Source of the DNA: Pseudopithomyces maydicus
Taxonomy: Eukaryota; Ascomycota; Dothideomycetes; Pleosporales; Didymosphaeriaceae
NCBI GenBank assembly: GCA_026873275.1
Contig: JANTUC010000001.1
Span: forward strand, 2,418,001-2,482,000
Length of the DNA: 64,000 nt
Reading direction: 5' to 3'
The notes under the pieces are model-generated. The model made no database searches. It saw nothing but the letters and a program-made list of their open reading frames with translations, and was not told where the DNA came from. Positions 1-11,321 of this stretch are shown in pieces (the stretch's first letter is position 1; each line of letters starts with the position of its first letter). Made by a program: the position numbers and the translations under genes.

Positions 1-655
1 GCACGCGGCCCCAGTATGTGCTCAAATCATACTGCGAAGCAGGGAGGTCGCGATTGCCTGGCAGAGAGGACGTCATCGCGTGTATAGGGTTTTGGGTGCT
101 CCAACAGGCACAATGGCAGCAGCGACAAAGCTGCAGAAACCTCTGGGAGCTCGAATCTCTTGGAGGGAGTTTTGGTCGCAATGGACAAATCTCACCGCTA
201 TCGGCGCTAGAGGACCGTAGCGCATGATACGCTCGGTCCGCACTGCTAGCGACCACGAAAAGGCACCACGTGAGCAATTTCTATGGAACCTTAGAATGGA
301 TAGATTGGAACATTGGAACTCAAGGCGAGAAAAGCAAGGCTTAGATGAATCCAATTTGACGAGTCAACGGTATTGCAATTGCAGCATAAATGCCTTTTTT
401 TACAGCTAAGACTAGAGAGGTTGCGGTACGACACAAATCATGAAATTTTTCTCTCTTTTTGTTACCGCCCTCTAATGCCCATTAATCATCCATTGTCCAA
501 TTCCTCTCATGCAAGCAGGGAAAAAAAAAAAAAAAAACTATTGCAGTGCGGTCGACCGCTGCTCCCTGATGAGACTGCTAATCGCAATGCAACGCGCCAT
601 GGCTATATACAATCGAATACTAAAACAAAAACAAAAAAGATATAGGAATGACTTG
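1..655. other. intergenic, no gene seen
   Basis: No reading frame here has coding character on either strand. The only notable feature is an A17 homopolymer at 521-537. The stretch lies downstream of the minus-strand gene that ends at 656 and probably includes its 3' UTR. Confidence 0.6.
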
Positions 656-3352
656 TCAACACGTTATAAGATCACTTTTTCTTCTTTTTATCCTTTTGAA
701 CTGGTGCTGGCCCCAAAATGGAGTCGAACGTTTTGTTTGGATCGTGTACGGACACAGGCCGCAATGATGGGGAGCCAGCTCCCGAAGCCGCCCCTCCAGG
801 TGCGAAGCCGGGGGGAGAGGGAGAGCCTCTAGGCCAAGATTCATAACACTCTCTCGTCTGCGATCGCCATGTGGACTCTGGGAACGAGATCGTGGTACTG
901 CTCCTGCAGTGTCGTTGAAACCGGGTGGAGGCGGTAGAGGTGCAGCATTCATTTCGTGCATAGCGGCATTCAGCATTGTATCGTTCTCCGCCCACTTCTG
1001 CGCCACTGTCCAGCAATGCGATCGGCGGAATGTTCCTTCAACTCCGTTTTCAACGACGTCGGTAGGTAAGCTGACCACTTGCGATCCACCAGCGACACCA
1101 AACCACGTTCGCGCACGACTAGTGTCTTCACGACCCCAAGGAGTCCCGGCGCGTGGAACTTCGCAAAGGAAGTACTCGACACCTTCGGTGAAACGAATAC
1201 CAGGAGCGTCGATCACCATCATGGGTAAAGACTGAATCACAGCATAGAGGAAAAGCCATTGGCCAGTTCTAAGCTCATACAGCTCCTCCATGGTGCTGCC
1301 TGATGCTTGCTTGTTCTCGAAATGGCGGAAAGCCTCCAAGAATGCACTCTTCTTGTCTGAATCTGCGTTGTGCGAAGCCTTGACTATCCGCGCAATCTGG
1401 TCCTTGCTAATCTTTTTCCCTCGCAGCTTCGCATCCTTTTTGGCGTCACCGGACGGGTAGTCCTTGTTCAACTCTTTTAGCGTTGGGTAAAGCGGTATGT
1501 CAAAGGGAATCGGAGGTTGCACTGGAGGTGTGCTGCGATCGTACTCGCTCAGAACTTTGCGCAGGGCAAGTGCTGCAACGGATTCGAAATCCGCCCTCTC
1601 GTCCTCGTTCATAAAACCGTCGGCAGTACGGTTGGTCAGATTGGTCCGGTCCACCAGGAGATCGTAGAGGTCAGACAGGTCGTCGTAGATTTCCCGCAAG
1701 ACTAAGCGATTGAGTCCGCTCGTAGTGAGATTGTTCTTCTTCGATCGTGCCTTGGGCAGCCAACCTCCATACTTGGCCTTGTAGTAGTCCAGAACGAACG
1801 ATCTTGTGCTCATGAAGGACGATTTCCATTTGTTGAACCTCACCATCTTCTTTTCATCTGCCATGGCGGAGTTCATGATACCAGAGAACATGCCAGGAAA
1901 TTCAAACTCCTTGAGCCGCGTGTTGATGTTCATTTCCCGGTTATCTAGGTCTAACGCAGCGCGAGCCAAACGAGTGCCCGTCTTGGGGCTGATTAGGTTG
2001 AACTTGGGATGGTTCAGCTCCTTAAGACTGTCGAATTTGCCCACAGCATGCACGAAACCTTCCGTGTACAACGAGATACAACGCATCTTCTCTCCGAGAA
2101 CGAGTGCTTCGATGGTCTTTTCTCGACTATGTCGAACATCGGCCAGATTCAATTCATCAACGTAGCTGTCGAAGCTCGATGCAGCAACCTCGCCGTATGT
2201 GGACCCGTCAACATTGGAAAAGCTGTAGTGTTGCAAGATATCGGAAATGCGCAGGAAAATGTCGAAGATTTCCGAGTGTCGCTGGGTAGCGACCAGGGAC
2301 TGGCCGATTAAAAATGCGAAAAAGTTGCGATACGAGACGAGTGTCTCGACGTCCTTTGGGGATAATGCCGGGTCGGAATTGGTAGGAGTGATGGGGGCTT
2401 GGTCGGTGCTCAAAGCGATTGGCATATAGAGATGCTTCTCGGAACGATCATCTTCGGTCGCGTCACTCAACGCTCTTGAACCCTTGGACCCTTCAGAGCT
2501 GTCTGCCACGCTGGCGTCCGGAGAGCCAGTGCGCGAGGGTAAGCCGTACGTGGCAGACGAATCACGCACACTGCGGTCGGGCAACTCGGCCGTATCGGTG
2601 TAGAGGTGACCATGCAGCAGCCTGGTCATGTATTGCGACGAGGCATATACCGAGGAATCTATGCGGAACGAAGGGCCCTTCTCTGAGGTGCGCGGGAAGA
2701 GATAGATGAGGGTATCGCCTGTTTCGTCCCACAGCTCTGGTACCTGGCAGACAAAATCAGTGTGGGTTCACTCGGCAAAAGCAAATGGTGGTGTACATAC
2801 CCTTTCGCCGTTCAACAGCATGGTCAAGCTGTATTCCACCTTGCCCCTGTGGCCGACGACCCATGCCAAGGGGCCGCCCACGTGGTGCCGACTAGGATCT
2901 TGCACCCGCTCGTCGCTACTCTCGCCGTATCCGAACAGCTTGCTCCGACGCCTGTTCTTCTTGACGTCGGCGTCCGAGGGCATGAGCAGGCCTCCATTGG
3001 GTGTTTCTGGCCGGCTCTTGCTCAGCCGGCTGGGCGAGCTGCTCCGGGAGTTTGGGTTGGAGCTCGTGAGAGGCGGCGGGGGTTCGAGCGGCTCGAAAGC
3101 GGCAGACGCCGAGTCGACGTGTTGGATGGTGACTGGGGTGGTGCTGACGGACGGGTCGTGTGGGGAAGACGCGGGTGCAGGATAGTCGGGCGCGATGGAG
3201 TGCGAGGTGATGCGCTTCTTGACCTTTGACAGCTTGCTGCTCGACTCGGACGATGGCGCAGCGGGAGTGGTGGACTCCTTGGAGTCGTTCGAGCCCAGGG
3301 AGAAGAGCGACGAGAGCCTGCGCCCTGCGCTCTTCTTGGGTGCGCTCAGCAT
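656..3352 (-). CDS. DUF8004-type fungal protein, frame break near the C-terminus
   Basis: Two exons, 3352-2801 and 2743-656, are separated by a 57-nt GT-AG intron (donor GTATGT), giving 879 aa in the uncorrected frame. I chose the ATG at 3352 because it begins a basic Ser-rich N-terminus. Residues about 1-150 are disordered and rich in Ser and Pro. A conserved core follows with the signature VPELWDETGDTLIYLFPR at the exon junction, then a long helical region. From memory this matches fungal proteins annotated DUF8004; no biochemical role is known to me. The last roughly 50 codons look wrong: another frame at 672-815 encodes a much more natural tail ending in a KDKKKKK motif. One extra base in the G-run at 810-815 would join the two frames. 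I therefore regard the terminal 50 residues as mistranslated. Confidence 0.75.
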
Positions 3353-4450
3353 GGCGCCGTGACTGCAGCGTCCAAGTTCAAGCTGGCACGAGGCTGAGGC
3401 AATGGCACCCAGCGCTGCACTCGATACACTCTTTTGCTTGCCAGCGTGCACGGCACGCTACTACAGGCTGTTTACGCTACACGGCGGTGGGATGGAGGGA
3501 CAAAGAACACGTCCAGGAGGGCGGGCGGGCGGGCGATGCGGTCGGATGGGTGCGGCTACAATGTTGGACAGGACGCCATTCAAGGCCACCAAAGTCAGCA
3601 GGAGTTATTCGAGCAGCATGCAAATGGCATTTGGAGAGAGGGCTATGGAAAGCTAGCGCGCTGGGGCGCTCCATTGTATATGTACGGCAGCCAGCGGAGG
3701 GTTGGCCAGTGCAAAACTGGAGCGTATGAAACTAGAAAATGCGCAAGGATTCCCTCGATGACGCCGCCCGGATCAGCTCTCCCATCGCCACACAGCAAAC
3801 AACGTGGCCAACCCAACACCTGCGCACAGCCACCGAGTCGTTCGACCTGGGCAATGTGACACGGCTCGAAGCAGTGGTTTGCAAACTCTGGCCGCCCCCG
3901 AGACCCTCATGGTCGCGTCCGTGCCCCAGAAGCTCAGAGGTGGAGAAGAAGCGCAGCGCGACTCGTCACCCAGACCTGCGTGCCGGTAGTATCATTCAGG
4001 GTCGCCGCCGAGACGACCCGCCGCCGGTGACCCGTGGCAGAGGCCTCTGGAGGCCACCCGCACCAGAGCAATGGGGGGGCCAGGAGAACGAACAACACGC
4101 CAGCGGACGACAGGCGGATGACGTACACAGCACCTGCATTTGGGCACAGCCAGCATGCCTGCTATCGATTGCGGAATTGCGGAAAGCTTAGCGAGCATCG
4201 TGGGAAGAGCAGCGCCATTGACATGGTTGGTGTGTCTGTCTTTCCATCGACCTTCTGTTCTTCTGTTTTTTTTTGGTCTGCCTGCCTGTCTGCCTCCTGC
4301 CTGCCTGCCTGTCCGTTCCATGTCCCAACCCCGTGCTGCTGCATCCGCCCGACCTCACCCAACGCGCGCTCCATCGTCCCGCCGCATCCGCTCTTGCCCC
4401 TTCCGACCTGGTCTCGCATGCCTCAGCATCCAATATAACGATATTCCACC
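3353..4450. other. intergenic, divergent promoter region
   Basis: This stretch lies between two divergently transcribed genes. No supported coding sequence is seen. A (TGCC)n-like microsatellite occupies about 4278-4314, close to the start of the aminotransferase gene, next to a T-rich run. Confidence 0.6.
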
Positions 4451-6575
4451 ATGGCTGCATTGAACTTCTCCGAAGTGGCTGGCTCCGCGACCAGCTCGAA
4501 AAAACTCATCAATCTATTGAGAGGGCACGTCAGCCTTTACTCGCGGCCCCGTCCTAGCTTGCACTCCTTTAACGGACCACTGTGTGCCGTGTGGAGCGCC
4601 GTGTACGCGTCCCACCATTAGGAGCTCTTGCTGACTACCATGTCCCCACTTTAGCTGGCCAAACACCTCACTGCTCCCTACTCACCTCATCGAAAGGGGC
4701 GCCTACAACGTCTTCCAAGACCCTTCGATAGCCTTCCCAGCCTTGCTGTACGGGCCCGACAACGGAGACTTGAAAGTAATGCGCCCGACCAAGAGCAGAT
4801 TGCCAGTCAGCCGTGCTAAGACTTGCACAGCTACGTCAATCCCTGGCCTCGTGGCTTACCACCTTCTACCAACCACATGACCCTGTTTCTGAAGACCGTC
4901 TTTGCGTGACTGGTGGAGCATCGCAGAATCTTGCGTGCCTCCTCCAGGTCTTCACAGACCCCGTCTACACAAATGTCTGGATAGTGGCTCCAGCGTACAT
5001 GCTCGCCTTTCGCATCTTTCAAGATAGCGCGTTGAGGCTCCGAGCAGTCCCTGAGGACGAGCAAGGTATAGATATTGAATATTTGAGAACCGAAATAGAA
5101 AAAAGTGAGGCACAAGCTCGAGCAGCATCCAAACCCAACCAGGTGAGCAGTAGCTGCGTACGAGTCCCATGATCCTTCCGCTCCGCGTTCGTTTGTCATA
5201 CAGAGTAGTTGGCTAGCTCTTCTGTCATCTGTCGCTGCTGTTACTTTGCTATTCACTACTCATCTGCGCCGCTGGTGAAGCCGATGGGCTACATGTGCAC
5301 CAACCCGTGAATGACTGATTCGTCTACAGCCTATCAAACAACCACGACCATGGGGGAAATACTATCGTCATGTCATTTACGCTGTTCCTACCTTTTCGAA
5401 TCCGTCATTCAAGACCATGACTCTGAAGCGGAGGGAAGAATTGGTCCGACTCGCACGAGAGCATGACGCTCTGATCATTACAGACGATGTCTACGACTTT
5501 CTCCAGTGGCCTGCTGATCTCTCAACTAAGGACCTTTCCCTAGACAGGGCTGTTCTTCCTAGAATAGTTGACATCGACCGGTACCTTGATGGTGGCGCTG
5601 AAAGGGAAGGTGCCGATGGATTTGGCAATGCGGCGTCGAATGGGAGTTTTTCCAAGATCGCGGGTCCTGGTCTAAGGACAGGATGGTGTGAAGGAATGCC
5701 CAAGCTAGCATTTGGGGTTTCGCAAGCGTATGTGTACCCTTCTTCTCGATCTACACTCAACGTTTCTGTTCCACAGGCTCCCTACTCCCTGTTTGCTGTG
5801 CGACATTCTGGATTGATGTACCATGGGCTGTACATGGTGGACGATTAACGTGGCTCCAGAGGCTCAAGTCGGTCGGGTGGTGCGCCTTCCCAGCTCGTCG
5901 CGACTTTCCTGGCAGAGATGATTGCGTTAGGAGAACTCCAACGCCATGTTTACGACGTACTCCAACCATCTTATGGTAGGCGTTATCAAAAAATGGCCTT
6001 GGCCATCCATAAGGAACTTATACCTCTCGGTGCCCGTATGCCTCAGACAGACCGGCAAATAGTAGGCGGGTACTTTATATGGGTCACGCTGCCTCCGGGT
6101 CTGAAAAGCGCCCTTGTCGTACAACGCGCCAAAGAGGAAGAGAACGTGGTTGTTGCACAGGTGCGATGCACAGCATTCCCGAGCAAACTGGCTATGCTAA
6201 TGGTCATGTCCAGGGTGAGATTTTCGAGGTGCCTGGTGACACAGAGCACGCAGGTACTCGCTTTGACAACGACATCAGGTAAGAAACGATTTTGTTTCAA
6301 AGACAGGTGCAGCATTGCGGCGCATCGTAACATGTATACCATGACCGCCGCTGTACATCGGGCATAGACTGCTTGTGTGGATCCTGCTATGGAGCTGTGC
6401 TAATCCTGACAGACTTTGTTTTGCCTGGGAAGAGGAAGAGCTACTGGCTGAGGGCATCGATCGACTTGCCCGGGTGATCCGCGCGCTGCAAGAGGAGCAA
6501 CTCACCGGGGTGGCACAGTCGACGCGACATTCCCCGCGCGATGCCGCAGAGACCAACGCAAAGACATTCTGGTAG
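4451..6575 (+). CDS. PLP-dependent aminotransferase, class I/II
   Basis: Seven exons: 4451-4524, 4655-4775, 4831-5142, 5330-5727, 5860-6160, 6214-6278 and 6413-6575, giving 477 aa. The N-terminus reads INLLRGWPNTSLLPT across the first junction, typical of the fold-type I family that includes yeast YER152C. Family landmarks in order are YGPDNGDLKL near 60, VTGGASQNL, the Asn of PTFSNPSF (N193), D221 and Y224 in TDDVYDF, and the Schiff-base lysine K278 in SFSKIAGPGLRTGW. GSSRSGGAPSQL completes the phosphate cup. The enzyme should transfer amino groups between amino and 2-oxo acids in the cytosol or mitochondrion; the substrate cannot be read from sequence. Intron 1 appears to be GC-AG (donor GCACGT), because only that junction restores GGC-TGG in frame. 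All other introns are GT-AG with compatible phases. Confidence 0.85.
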
Positions 6576-8345
6576 GGCGGGGGCTCTCCACCATGTACAT
6601 AGGTATAGGTATGCATTCATGTAAAGCGATGCCTAATCTCCGAGGCGGATGGGCTTAATTGCAAATGTTGGTATTTCCCTGTCTCGGGCGGAAAGGCAAT
6701 CTATACACATGGACATATCATAATATGTGTATGCAGACTACGTATTTCAGGAATGCCTGTCGCCTGCGATTAAGCATGTCTGCATATAATAATAGACGCA
6801 TCTAAGCACCCGGGATCTTCGCGGGCAAGGACCCATCAAACCTTGGTCTCGCTTTAGTGGCACCTGAAATAAAATATCTGCCATAGCAAGACATGGCGCC
6901 CTCTCTGTGCCAGTGTCCACTAAACATGGTGTACCGATTGGCACGCAAGTCCGCTGCGTCGTAGATTGGTGCAGACCCTGGCGTGTGGAGAAGCTGCGGT
7001 AATACAGATGCACAGCGCGGGCTCGAAAAATGTCCGTTTGGTAGAGTAGACAATGCAAAAGCAGACTGAGCTCGGCCCCTTTTTCGTGCCAGCTTCCCGA
7101 GGGCGTTAGGCGTCAGGCCTCAGGCTGCCCTCGACGGGTTTCGACGTCCGGTCCTGCTTCTTGGAAAGAAGGATGCGGCGAAGCTTCTCTTGGTGTTCCT
7201 CTCACGGGCTTGTTCGTCATGCATCTGGAGCCTAACCGGTCGGGCGACATCTGACCGTGTGAGTCGTCCGAGGGCACCTGCATCAGCTTCTACTCAGGTG
7301 GTACCTACGCCTTCTGACTCCTCGAGACCAGATTGTGAGTGTCGCAACTGTCGATGCGTTGGCGGCCTGTCGGATCGCCATGACCCACGTAGCCAGCGCC
7401 TATGCTGAAGCGCTCGCCTGGGGAGAATTTCCCGAGAAGCCAGTGAGGTGATGCGATCCAGCGGACGTTTGGGTGGCTGAGACGCTTTTCTGTTTCAGAG
7501 CCCTGGACTCGGCTGTGGCACCGGCGGCACCCTTGGCGGCCCATCTGCCGGGCACAGAACAACAACCCTCGCAGGACCTTGGAGATCCACTCGACTGACT
7601 GGCCCAGAGCCTCTGCCTGTTTCACGCCCTAAGAGTGACTGGAAAAAACTACGTGCCAACCTCCCTGCAGGCTAGCTCTGAGTGTACAATCTTCGCCTCT
7701 GGCGCAGTCCTTGCCGCCCCACAGAGCCGACATGGGTATGGCTCTGTGTCCTCACCATGGCACTCAAGAGAACGAGGGCTTGCACGTTCAATCGACTGGC
7801 CCTACGGGCATCGCCGGCCATCGTGGTGCGCAGGAGCGTAATGGGAAGAGTCCGGATATAAAATGTCAATGCCATGCTGGTTATCATGGGGCCAGACGAG
7901 AGCGAGAGACGTATGCCGGCTATCAGAAACTTGAAACAAGGAGGTTTGGAAACGCACCTGTCCATTGGCGCGAACTTACCCACGCCTCAGTGAGTCCAGC
8001 CTAATCTCTTTTTGCCTCCGGTGACTGTCTATATGAATGATGCCCGTCGCACTCACCTTCACGCCGCCTTGCTGGTGCCTGCATTGTATTGTGCCGTTTT
8101 CCTTCTATTCAGTCACATTGTGACCGTCATTCACTTGTCGCCTCTTCAACACAATGTGCCGTGGCTTTTAAAATAACACCACCTACCTTCATTCGTTGCT
8201 CCAACTACTCTCCTTGAGCAATTTACATTCCTCATTTGTTTCCGACAACGCGTCTCTGTGAGACTAACTTGGAATTCCAAAGCTTCCACCCACCACATTC
8301 AGCCAAAACCTCACATCTTCCAAACCTCGTTTTTTGGCCATCATC
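6576..8345. other. intergenic, no supported gene
   Basis: This is 1.8 kb between two plus-strand genes. Short open frames exist on both strands (for example 6802-7053 on minus) but lack an ATG, domain signatures or splice-supported extensions. The last 250 bases are pyrimidine-rich, as expected for the GH55 promoter and 5' UTR. Confidence 0.5.
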
Positions 8346-10724
8346 ATGGTAACCTTTGGCGCTTCCGCGCTTCTCCTCACGCTGCGCGTGTTCCTTTCAG
8401 CAACCCCGTCGTCTGCCGCGCCGGTCGCACAGGCAGGCACCCCAGCAACAGGCGCGGCCTCTGGCTACTGGCTCCCCGAGCTCGCCTCCAAGGGCCAAGG
8501 TAAAGCGGCTTTCAACGAGAATCCCGACAGTTATCTGGTCTACCGAAATGTCAAGGACTTTGGAGCCGTCGGCGATGGTTCCGCAGACGATACCATTGCC
8601 ATCAACAAGGCCATCGCCTCGCTGAACAAGCAGTCTGGTGACGCCGACGTACGATGCGGTGAAGGCTGTGACTCTACCACAATAACCCCCGCCATTGTTT
8701 ACTTCCCTCCAGGGACATATATGATCAGCAAACCTCTCCTCCAGTACTACTACACTCAATTCATCGGCGACGCTAGGCAACTCCCTGTCCTCAAGGCCAC
8801 TGCTTCCTTCGAGGGCATGGGTCTCATCGATGCCGATCCTTACATCGAAGGCGGAGATGGCGCCAACTGGTTCACCAACCAAAACAACTTCTACCGCTCT
8901 ATTCGCAACTTCGTCATTGATATCTCCGACGCTAAAGCCGCATCCGGTGTGCATTGGCAGGTCTCTCAAGCTACAAGCATCCAGAATGTCGTCTTCAACA
9001 TGGCTCCGGCGGACACTGAGAACGGCAAGAACCAGAAGGGTATCTTCCAGGACAACGGTTCTGGTGGCTTCATGACTGATCTGGTTTTCAACGGCGGTGC
9101 CATTGGCGCTTTCCTCGGTAGCCAGCAATTCACCACCCGCAACATGACCTTCAATAACTGTGGCACTGGCATCTATATGAACTGGAACTGGCTTTGGACT
9201 ATGAAGTCAAATACATTCAAAGACTGCCAGGTTGGTCTTGACATGGCGAATGCACCGGACAACCAGACCGTCGGTTCTGTGCTTTTGATGGACAGCAAAT
9301 ACCTCAACACCCCGATTGGTGTAAACACTTCGTTTTCCGAAACCAGCATCCCCGTTGGTGGTGGTACGTTGATCATTGACAATGTTGACTTCTCTGGTGC
9401 CAAGACGGCTGTTCAAAACCACCAGGGTAAGGAACTTCTTGCTGGTGGCTCGACTGTCAAGAACTGGGCTCAGGGTAATGCTCTTGCTTCTGGTGGTACG
9501 CAGGGTCGTGTCCAAGGCGATGTCCAGAACGGTCCTACGAAGCCCCAGAGCCTTCTCGGTCAGGATGGCGGTTTCTTCGAGCGCAGCAAGCCCCTCTATG
9601 AGACCGTCGCTGCTACTCAATTCGTCAGCCTCAAGACCTCTGGTGCGAAAGGTGACGGTAAGACGGATGATACCAAGGCTCTGCAAGCTGTCATCGATGG
9701 CCTTCAGGATGGCCAGATCATCTGGATTGACCACGGCGCTTACGTGCTTTCCGACACCATTGTTGTGCCTGCCGAAAAGAATGTCAAGATTGTCGGCGAG
9801 ACCTACCCTCTTCTAATGGCTACCGGAGCCAACTTCAACGACGAGGAGAACCCGAAGCCACTGTTCCAAATTGGCAAGCAGTCGGGCGATAAGGGTTCAT
9901 TCGAAATGTCTGACTCCATCATCACTACCAAGGGCGCTGCTCCCGGTGCCATCCTCATGGAATGGAACATCAACGCTGAGAACGGCCAGGCGGGTCTCTG
10001 GGACGTTCATTTCCGTGTCGGTGGTTTCCAGGGTACCGAGCTTCAGTCTGACAAGTGCTCCAAGCAGAACGGTACCGCCCACAGCGCCAACCGCGACTGC
10101 ATTGGCTCCTTCATGCAGCTCCACATTACCAAGAGCTCCAACGGATACTTTGAAAACGTCTGGCTCTGGACCGCCGACCACGAACTGGACCTTAAGGATC
10201 ACAACCAAATCGACATCTACAACGGCCGTGGCATGCTCGTCGAGTCGCAGGGTCCGGTTTGGCTATACGGAACTGCTTCCGAGCACTCCGTTCTTTCTCA
10301 ATACCACTTCCAGGGTGCTAAGAATGTCTATCTTGGGGCTATTCAGACCGAGACGCCTTACTACCAGCCCAACCCCAATGCTCTCGAGCCTTTCAAGAAG
10401 AACGACAAGTACTTCGACCCAGACATGAACGCGAAGTCGGACAAGACAGCGTGGGCTGTCCGCATCATCGAGTCGGACAACATCTGGGTCTATGGCGCAG
10501 GAACCTACTCGTTCTTCCAGGACTACAACCAGCAGTGCGTGACAAGCAACGACTGCCAAGAGCACATCAACGAGATAGATGCCAAGTCAACCAACATCAA
10601 CGTCTTTGGGCTTTCTTCCAAGGCATCGGTGAACATGATCACGCAAGATGGTAAAGGTCTCGCCCTTGACAGCGACAACCGGTCCAACTTCTGTGCTACG
10701 CTCGGCATCTTCGCGCAGGCTTGA
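8346..10724 (+). CDS. secreted glucan 1,3-beta-glucosidase, GH55
   Basis: A single exon of 792 aa, the usual size for fungal GH55. The ATG at 8346 begins a signal peptide with a hydrophobic core (residues about 3-24), then Ala/Pro-rich sequence and the mature start around SGYWLPELA. Two tandem right-handed beta-helix modules of the pectate-lyase-3 type are visible: the first opens with VKDFGAVGDGSADDT at about 69-83, the second with LKTSGAKGDGKTDDT at about 429-443. Family knowledge: GH55 enzymes are inverting exo-beta-1,3-glucanases that release glucose or gentiobiose from laminarin and wall glucan, either for remodelling the fungal wall or for nutrition. No intron or disruption is seen. Identification is strong; endogenous versus foreign glucan as the substrate is open. 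Confidence 0.93.
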   Translation: MVTFGASALLLTLRVFLSATPSSAAPVAQAGTPATGAASGYWLPELASKGQGKAAFNENPDSYLVYRNVKDFGAVGDGSADDTIAINKAIASLNKQSGDADVRCGEGCDSTTITPAIVYFPPGTYMISKPLLQYYYTQFIGDARQLPVLKATASFEGMGLIDADPYIEGGDGANWFTNQNNFYRSIRNFVIDISDAKAASGVHWQVSQATSIQNVVFNMAPADTENGKNQKGIFQDNGSGGFMTDLVFNGGAIGAFLGSQQFTTRNMTFNNCGTGIYMNWNWLWTMKSNTFKDCQVGLDMANAPDNQTVGSVLLMDSKYLNTPIGVNTSFSETSIPVGGGTLIIDNVDFSGAKTAVQNHQGKELLAGGSTVKNWAQGNALASGGTQGRVQGDVQNGPTKPQSLLGQDGGFFERSKPLYETVAATQFVSLKTSGAKGDGKTDDTKALQAVIDGLQDGQIIWIDHGAYVLSDTIVVPAEKNVKIVGETYPLLMATGANFNDEENPKPLFQIGKQSGDKGSFEMSDSIITTKGAAPGAILMEWNINAENGQAGLWDVHFRVGGFQGTELQSDKCSKQNGTAHSANRDCIGSFMQLHITKSSNGYFENVWLWTADHELDLKDHNQIDIYNGRGMLVESQGPVWLYGTASEHSVLSQYHFQGAKNVYLGAIQTETPYYQPNPNALEPFKKNDKYFDPDMNAKSDKTAWAVRIIESDNIWVYGAGTYSFFQDYNQQCVTSNDCQEHINEIDAKSTNINVFGLSSKASVNMITQDGKGLALDSDNRSNFCATLGIFAQA

Positions 10725-11321
10725 GCCACTTGCACGATCCTTGCTCGTTTCTCTCATTTCTCTCTTCGGAAACGAGCATTCCAACCAGCGTATTAGACTC
10801 GCTCCCTTCGTTCCCGATCTCTGCGATGGCTACTGGCCAAGCAGAGTGAGGGCCTCTTTGAATAGCATTAGCCTGTATTTACTTTTCTTACTCTCGTTCA
10901 TGAACCCGTTGTGTCACGGCAAGTATCTCTTAGGCATAGAAGCATGTGTTATACCCGAAGTTGTGTTGGTGAGGGAGGAAATTAGTGGAGGTCGGCCGGC
11001 AATAGATGCGGCGGGTAGGCCGGTATGTTGATGCTCAAGGAAATGAAATATTAAATGCAAGAAGAATCTGTTTTATCTTTGTATCGAGCTCGGTAACGCT
11101 GAACGTCATTACTACTACTACTACCACCATGATTACTACTATATCGTTGAAGGTCCACCCGGGTGCCCGGGGCAGCAGGTGAAGTATGTACCATGTGACC
11201 CGCTTCGACATGCCCCACGCGCTCGCCTAAACTTGCCCCGCTAAAATGGTATCTCGAAAACTTAGGTAGGAAGTTTTGGACGCGGTTTCGACGCGGCCGC
11301 CCTGCAACCGATACAAACACC
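10725..11321. other. intergenic, no gene seen
   Basis: 3' flank of the GH55 gene and promoter of the Pus7-like gene. A short run of ACT/ACC trinucleotides lies around 11110-11130. No coding signal was found. Confidence 0.6.

Noticed and set aside
6802..7053. Minus-strand 83-codon frame downstream of the aminotransferase
   Set aside because: It has no ATG start, no conserved pattern and no splice extension.
8397..9128. Long minus-strand open frame (243 aa) inside the GH55 gene
   Set aside because: It is the antisense shadow of a clearly conserved enzyme and has no domain signature.
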